The position numbers were made by a program, and so were the translations under genes. The notes beneath the pieces are model-generated. The model did not search any database. It saw only the letters and a program-made list of their open reading frames with translations, and was not told where the DNA came from. 28,538 nucleotides of DNA from positions 1 through 28,538 of the forward strand of contig PBTU01000122.1 of assembly GCA_002729295.1 (NCBI GenBank), read 5' to 3'. The DNA comes from Verrucomicrobiales bacterium (GTDB lineage: Bacteria; Verrucomicrobiota; Verrucomicrobiia; Verrucomicrobiales; Akkermansiaceae). The number at the start of each line of letters is the position of its first letter. Positions within the stretch are counted from its first letter, which is position 1. Shown in pieces: positions 24,748-28,538 of this stretch.

Positions 24748-24780
24748 AAAAGCCTGACACTCCGGTGTCAGGCTTTTTTT
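24748..24780 (+). terminator. Strong Rho-independent terminator
   Basis: A perfect 13-pair stem AAAAGCCTGACAC/GTGTCAGGCTTTT with a TCCG loop and a T run to 24780. It lies 23 bases after the phosphate cotransporter stop. Confidence 0.95.
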
Positions 24781-24808
24781 CTGCCCCGATATAAGCCAAC
24801 ATCTCCCC

Positions 24809-26410
24809 GTGCCCTTCCTCGTCCGGATCTACCGCCTCGCCGTGATTTTTTTAATCGCTTGGCTCTTACACCAGGAAAGCCCGCTCCCCACGACCGCCAT
24901 CGACTACTCCCAAGCCTTCCCGAGCGGCACCGCTTACGACACCGAATCCCATGAAGTCCGCAACGCCGACAACAAGCTCCTCGGATACTACCTCACCACT
25001 TCCCCTCAAACCGATCATCTCCGCGGCTACTCCGGACCTACCAATCTCGGTCTCACCCTTGACCCCACCGGCAAGCTCATCGATGTCAAAATCCTCGCCT
25101 CCGCCGACACCGCCGACCACGTCGAAGACATCATCTCCGACCCCAACTTCCTCAACGCCCATCTCGGCCTTACCCTTGGCTCTCCCGGCAATCCGCAAAC
25201 CGACGCCGTCTCCGGCTCCACTCTCACCAGTCATGCCATCACCCGCAGTATCATCGAACGACTCGGCGGAGAAACCACTTCCAGACTCTTTCCTACCAAG
25301 ATCCTCCTCGCGGAACTTGGCGAAATTCTTCCTGCCGCCAAATCACTCGGAACCCACCCCGACTGGACCGGCGTCATGACTGTTCTCGACGAGAAAAAGA
25401 ACATCATCGGACAAGCCCTCCGCACCGCGCCTTCCCTCGAATACCTTCACGGCTACCAAGGCCCCACTGACACGCTCATCATTCTCGATCCCAACGGCGA
25501 CACCATCATTGGCCTCCGCTTCCGCAAGAGCTACGACAACGAGGATTACTACGAGCGCATTCTCGACGACGACGATTACCTCAAACTCTACAACGGAAAA
25601 TCCGTGCAGGAGATCATCGATCTCGACTATGCCAAAGCTGGCATCGAAGGCGTCAGCGGAGCCACCATGACTTCCTGGGCCATCGCCAAGAGCGTCAAAC
25701 GTCGCCTCGCCCATTTCGATTCCCGACGCCAACCCGTCCCCTTCGAGTTCCCATGGCGCAACCTTCTCCTCATCATCCTTACCTTCGGAGCCATCGTCTT
25801 CTCCTTCACCAAACTCCGCGGCCGACCCTTCCTCCGCCTCTCCTGGCAACTCTTCGTCATCATCACCCTCGGGTTCATCCTAGGCGATCTCCTCTCACAA
25901 GCTCTCTTCATCGGCTGGGCTAAACACGGACTTCCTCTCGCCGATTCATACGGTCTCATCCTCCTCGCTGCCGCTGCTCTTCTCGTCCCTTGGGCCAGCG
26001 GCCTCCAACTCTATTGCCACCACCTCTGCCCCCACGGCTTTCTCCAGCAATGGTTCATCAAGTTTCCCATCAAGCCGCTCAAAATCCCGCCCACCCTTCA
26101 CAAACTCCTCTCCAACTTACCCTCCTTGCTCCTCGTAATCATCGTGGCCTGCCTTTTCCTCGGAGCCTCTCTCAATCTCGCCGACTTCGAAGCCTTCGAC
26201 GCCTGGCTCTGGCGCTCCGCCGGCATCGCCACCATCGTCATCGCTATCCTCGGCCTCCTCGCGTCCCTCTTCATCCCCCTCGCCTACTGCAAATACGGCT
26301 GCCCTACCGGAGCCCTATTCCGCTTCCTCCGCAAAACCTCCGCCACCGATAAATTCTCCTTCCGGGATCTCATCGCCGGCCTCCTCCTCATCCTCGCAAC
26401 CTTCAGCTGA
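24809..26410 (+). CDS. NosR/PceC-like membrane protein with two FMN-binding domains
   Basis: The product is 533 residues from a GTG start at 24809, 28 bases after the preceding terminator. A membrane anchor (VIFLIAWLL) is followed by two consecutive FMN-binding domains: residues ~45-152 ending in VSGSTLTSHAI (Thr138) and ~190-300 ending in VSGATMTSWAIAKSV (Thr286). These are the S-G-x-T sites where ApbE attaches FMN. About five or six membrane segments follow from 318. They include two CX3CP motifs, CHHLCPHG (Cys403, Cys407) and CKYGCPTG (Cys494, Cys498), as in NosR, NirI and PceC/CprC. The ferredoxin domain that ends NosR is missing. It probably moves electrons across the membrane between quinols and an exported acceptor. 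Two FMN domains instead of one is unusual. Confidence 0.83.
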   Translation: MPFLVRIYRLAVIFLIAWLLHQESPLPTTAIDYSQAFPSGTAYDTESHEVRNADNKLLGYYLTTSPQTDHLRGYSGPTNLGLTLDPTGKLIDVKILASADTADHVEDIISDPNFLNAHLGLTLGSPGNPQTDAVSGSTLTSHAITRSIIERLGGETTSRLFPTKILLAELGEILPAAKSLGTHPDWTGVMTVLDEKKNIIGQALRTAPSLEYLHGYQGPTDTLIILDPNGDTIIGLRFRKSYDNEDYYERILDDDDYLKLYNGKSVQEIIDLDYAKAGIEGVSGATMTSWAIAKSVKRRLAHFDSRRQPVPFEFPWRNLLLIILTFGAIVFSFTKLRGRPFLRLSWQLFVIITLGFILGDLLSQALFIGWAKHGLPLADSYGLILLAAAALLVPWASGLQLYCHHLCPHGFLQQWFIKFPIKPLKIPPTLHKLLSNLPSLLLVIIVACLFLGASLNLADFEAFDAWLWRSAGIATIVIAILGLLASLFIPLAYCKYGCPTGALFRFLRKTSATDKFSFRDLIAGLLLILATFS

Positions 26411-26413
26411 CTC

Positions 26414-27226
26414 ATGTCAACCAACGCGAAACTCTACGATGGTCTCGATCTCCTCTTCCGGGAACTCTGGGGTAAGACCCTACACCACGGGCTCTGGATC
26501 AAGGGTAATGAATCTCCCGTGCAAGCCCGCAACAATCTCGCCCAAGTCTGCCTCACCGCACTCGCTCCTCAAAAGGGCGACACCATCGCCGACATCGGGT
26601 GCGGCTACGGAACATTCAGCCACCTCATTGTCAAAGATTCAGACTGCCAAGTTCACTCCATCACCAATTCCCTCGCCCAAATCCAAGCCGCCACGTCCCA
26701 CCCAAATATCACCTTCCACCACACCGACTGGCTCGACCATTCTCTTCCTCCACGCTCCCTCGACAAAGCCATCGCCCTCGAGAGCCTCTCACACTTCCCC
26801 AACTTCGACACCTTCCTTTCCGCTACCTCAAAATCACTTCGTCCCGGCGCCCTTTTTGTCATCTCCGATTGGTATGCCAAACCTCACCCTTCTCCAGTCG
26901 AACAACTCCTCCTCCGAAACCTCGCCAAAACCGGAGCCATCCCAAATTGGCGACCGATTAATCACCTCCTTACCGCAGCCTCCCGCCATCACTTCACTTT
27001 ACAAAACCAGCAAAATTTCTCTTCTCAAGCAGCACCAACCTGGAACGCCTTTTTCAAATTATCCTGCCTGCTCCCCTTTCAAAAACCAAAACTCATTCCC
27101 CTCCTCTCAAAAACCGCCCTTCACCGTCCTCCTCTCCTCATCTCTTTCCCTCTCCTGCGACTTGCCTACCATCTCGGCATTCTTGAATACCATTTATGCA
27201 TCTTTAAAAAAGAACATACCACTTAA
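26414..27226 (+). CDS. Class I SAM-dependent methyltransferase
   Basis: The product is 270 residues. SAM motif I is IADIGCGYGTFSHLI at ~58-72. It is followed by an acidic strand-end region with NITFHHTDWLD, then the motif-IV-like DKAIALESLSHF and LRPGALFVISDWYA. The N-terminal FRELWGKTLHHGLW resembles the sterol/tocopherol/cyclopropane-synthase-like small-molecule methyltransferases. The basic, hydrophobic C-terminal ~60 residues (RPPLLISFPLLRLAYHLG) could touch the membrane. It starts three bases after the FMN protein stop, so the two are co-transcribed and probably linked. A quinone or isoprenoid acceptor would suit both genes, but this is inference. Confidence 0.85.
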   Translation: MSTNAKLYDGLDLLFRELWGKTLHHGLWIKGNESPVQARNNLAQVCLTALAPQKGDTIADIGCGYGTFSHLIVKDSDCQVHSITNSLAQIQAATSHPNITFHHTDWLDHSLPPRSLDKAIALESLSHFPNFDTFLSATSKSLRPGALFVISDWYAKPHPSPVEQLLLRNLAKTGAIPNWRPINHLLTAASRHHFTLQNQQNFSSQAAPTWNAFFKLSCLLPFQKPKLIPLLSKTALHRPPLLISFPLLRLAYHLGILEYHLCIFKKEHTT

Positions 27227-27361
27227 CCGTATACTGATGCCTAGAGAGCCATTTGATCACCATGTCATCTAAAAACATCTTCCCAAAAGCGCGATACTGA
27301 TGGTCGGAAAAATTATTCCGCCCAAGCTACCTATTTCCGGACCACCTCAGTATTTTCCAAG

Positions 27362-27380
27362 CAGACACTTCCTGTGTCTG
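27362..27380 (-). terminator. Hairpin just past the minus-strand genes
   Basis: A perfect seven-pair stem CAGACAC/GTGTCTG with a five-base loop, four bases past the stop of the small minus-strand frame and 123 bases past the lamin-tail gene. No T tract follows (CTTGGAAAATAC), so termination would be weak or Rho-assisted. Confidence 0.3.
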
Positions 27381-27384
27381 GGAA

Positions 27385-27525
27385 TCAATGGCTCCTTCCG
27401 CGACGACGCAAAAACTCCTCCAGCAACTCCTTGGAATACCCGCCTTCACCAACTCTCTCTTTGAAAGGCTTAAACTGATCGCTCCGACAATCAACCCCCA
27501 CACCTACGGACTCCGCAACATCCAT
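27385..27525 (-). CDS. Possible small ORF (46 aa), unrecognised
   Basis: A 46-codon frame from ATG 27525 to TGA 27385 overlaps the end of the lamin-tail gene by 22 bases in another frame. The translation includes SDQFKPFKERVGEGGYSKEL and LEEFLRRRGRSH, which is charged and helical and does not look like random antisense. It may instead be the tail end of a lost gene. There is no clear ribosome site. I do not recognise a family. Confidence 0.25.
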   Translation of the reverse strand: MDVAESVGVGVDCRSDQFKPFKERVGEGGYSKELLEEFLRRRGRSH

Positions 27526-28538
27526 CTGGCGCGCACAAATTTCTTGGGTGATCCGCTCATAGTAACGCGATATTTCACCAGACCCACTCCATTTCCTAGA
27601 TTCGTTTCGCTCACGTATTCCCCACCGCCGGACCAGCTCATGAGATCTTCGGAACTTTCTACAACAAGATCGAATTCATCGACAGCGCGGAGATTTCGTT
27701 GGATCTCTACCTCAAAAAATCCATTCACAACTTGTCCTGTAATTCCCGCTCCCGTTCCTCTCACCTGAAAATCCGAGCCGCTCGCAAACTCTCCCAGATT
27801 ACTCAAGCCATCCCTATCAGGATCACCAGAATCATCAGTGATAGCATTCGCTGATTTCCACTCGGCATAGCTGACACCACCTGTTCCTCCCGGACTGCCA
27901 TGAATATCCGCACTCGACCTCCAATTGCGAGGATCCATGTGGACCGGATTTGTCGCCGGAGCAATGAGAACCAGGGAATATCCCGCACCGTCTCCCGCGC
28001 TCGGCCAGGGATCGACATCTTCATAGGTGAAGTCCCGAATCACTCCCTCCGCGAGGCTGGCCAATACGACTTGCTCGCTCCCGTTCCCCAGATTCCCCGA
28101 AGAAAAGACACCACCAATTCCCACCGCCGGATATCGTTCGGAGAATGCGGCGGCATTTGAAACCAGAACCACACGCTCCCCAACTCCGAGCAGGCTATTC
28201 GCCGAAAACGAAAAACTAATCCCACTCGTAAATTCCACTCCCGATAGATCTATCGTCTTATTCCCGATATTCATTAGCTCAATAAATTCGTAATCATCGC
28301 GATCCGTGGATACCGCTACTTCATTGGGCGCAAAGGGCTCCGCAGGACGATAGCTAAACTCTGAGACGACGAGGTTGGTGGCATCTGCCGGTTCCGTTTC
28401 GACATTAAAACGAGCCACGTTCAGTGCGCTCCAGTCACCGGTTCCCGGATTGTATGATCTGGAGTACAACCACCCCGACTCCACTAACTCAAGCGGAGTA
28501 GAACTGTGTATTCCTCCACCCCCTGCCGGCTGCCCCCG
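27504..28538 (-). CDS. Lamin-tail-domain surface protein, C-terminal part (runs off right edge)
   Basis: 344 residues are visible and the frame stays open to the window edge, so the start is outside; the GTG at 28484 is internal. The first visible residues (IHSSTPLELVESGWLYSRSY, then GDWSALNVARF) match the chitobiase-like beta domain that precedes lamin-tail domains in CotH-type verrucomicrobial proteins. The lamin-tail domain follows (LVVSEFSYRPAEP, DYEFIELMNIGNKTIDLSGV, GERVVLVSNAAAFSERYP). Next comes a calcium-loop-like DSGDPDRDGLSNLGEFASG, then a C-terminal beta domain (FDLVVESSEDLMSWSGG, PKKFVRARWML). It is a likely secreted or surface-attached protein. Whether a CotH kinase domain lies upstream is not visible. 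Confidence 0.82.
   Translation of the reverse strand, partial: RGQPAGGGGIHSSTPLELVESGWLYSRSYNPGTGDWSALNVARFNVETEPADATNLVVSEFSYRPAEPFAPNEVAVSTDRDDYEFIELMNIGNKTIDLSGVEFTSGISFSFSANSLLGVGERVVLVSNAAAFSERYPAVGIGGVFSSGNLGNGSEQVVLASLAEGVIRDFTYEDVDPWPSAGDGAGYSLVLIAPATNPVHMDPRNWRSSADIHGSPGGTGGVSYAEWKSANAITDDSGDPDRDGLSNLGEFASGSDFQVRGTGAGITGQVVNGFFEVEIQRNLRAVDEFDLVVESSEDLMSWSGGGEYVSETNLGNGVGLVKYRVTMSGSPKKFVRARWMLRSP

Noticed and set aside
24809..26410. Full NosR identity
   Set aside because: The C-terminal ferredoxin domain is missing and no nos genes are nearby, so I keep it as a relative of NosR/PceC.
27388..27768. 126-codon plus-strand frame near the right end
   Set aside because: It lies mostly opposite the lamin-tail gene and shows no domain.

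Overview
The window looks like chromosomal DNA from a Verrucomicrobiota bacterium, probably near Verrucomicrobiales/Akkermansiaceae. This is inferred from family content. It carries a sigma factor of the Rhodopirellula/Verrucomicrobium ECF type overlapping an anti-sigma-like gene, a secreted SHD1-domain esterase, a secreted formylglycine sulfatase, a golvesin-tailed FAD oxidoreductase of the planctomycete/verrucomicrobial kind, a lamin-tail-domain surface protein and a LamG remnant. Most gene products are exported. There are no phage genes, transposase genes, CRISPR arrays or rRNA genes.

Layout. 1-1811 (minus): esterase, ECF sigma factor and an anti-sigma-like gene that runs off the left edge; the last two overlap by ATGA. 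1845-2930: a decayed strip with a frameshifted LamG fragment, a lipoprotein-type peroxiredoxin interrupted by adjacent in-frame TAG and TGA codons at the catalytic-cysteine position, tRNA-Leu(UAA), and a headless and tailless aldose 1-epimerase fragment. 2940-6215 (minus): a 1091-residue coiled-coil protein with a C-terminal OmpA domain, divergent from the sulfatase. 6335-12668 (plus): sulfatase, TPR-redoxin fusion, vanadium-type haloperoxidase and a small lipoprotein, closed by a strong terminator. 12757-18026 (plus): a YraQ/YcgR-type permease overlapping its His-rich YcgQ-type partner, then a MoxR ATPase and an AsmA-like protein. 18138-20182 (minus): valine-pyruvate transaminase overlapping a secreted NlpC/P60-like protein. 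20531-24725 (plus): FAD oxidoreductase and Na+/phosphate cotransporter, each with its own terminator. 24809-27226 (plus): a NosR/PceC-like membrane protein with two FMN-binding domains, followed three bases later by a methyltransferase. 27504-28538 (minus): C-terminal part of a lamin-tail-domain protein.

How the genes fit together. The clearest functional units are the ECF sigma/anti-sigma switch, the two-part metal-permease-like pair (CEC motif plus a 19-histidine loop), and the membrane FMN protein with its methyltransferase. The sulfatase, haloperoxidase and FAD oxidoreductase fit a marine or polysaccharide-degrading lifestyle, but nothing here identifies their substrates.

I found no new system that I would claim with confidence. 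The best leads are the peroxiredoxin whose catalytic codon is TGA preceded by TAG, and the double-FMN CX3CP membrane protein with its methyltransferase partner. All calls rest on reading motifs by eye; no database search was possible.
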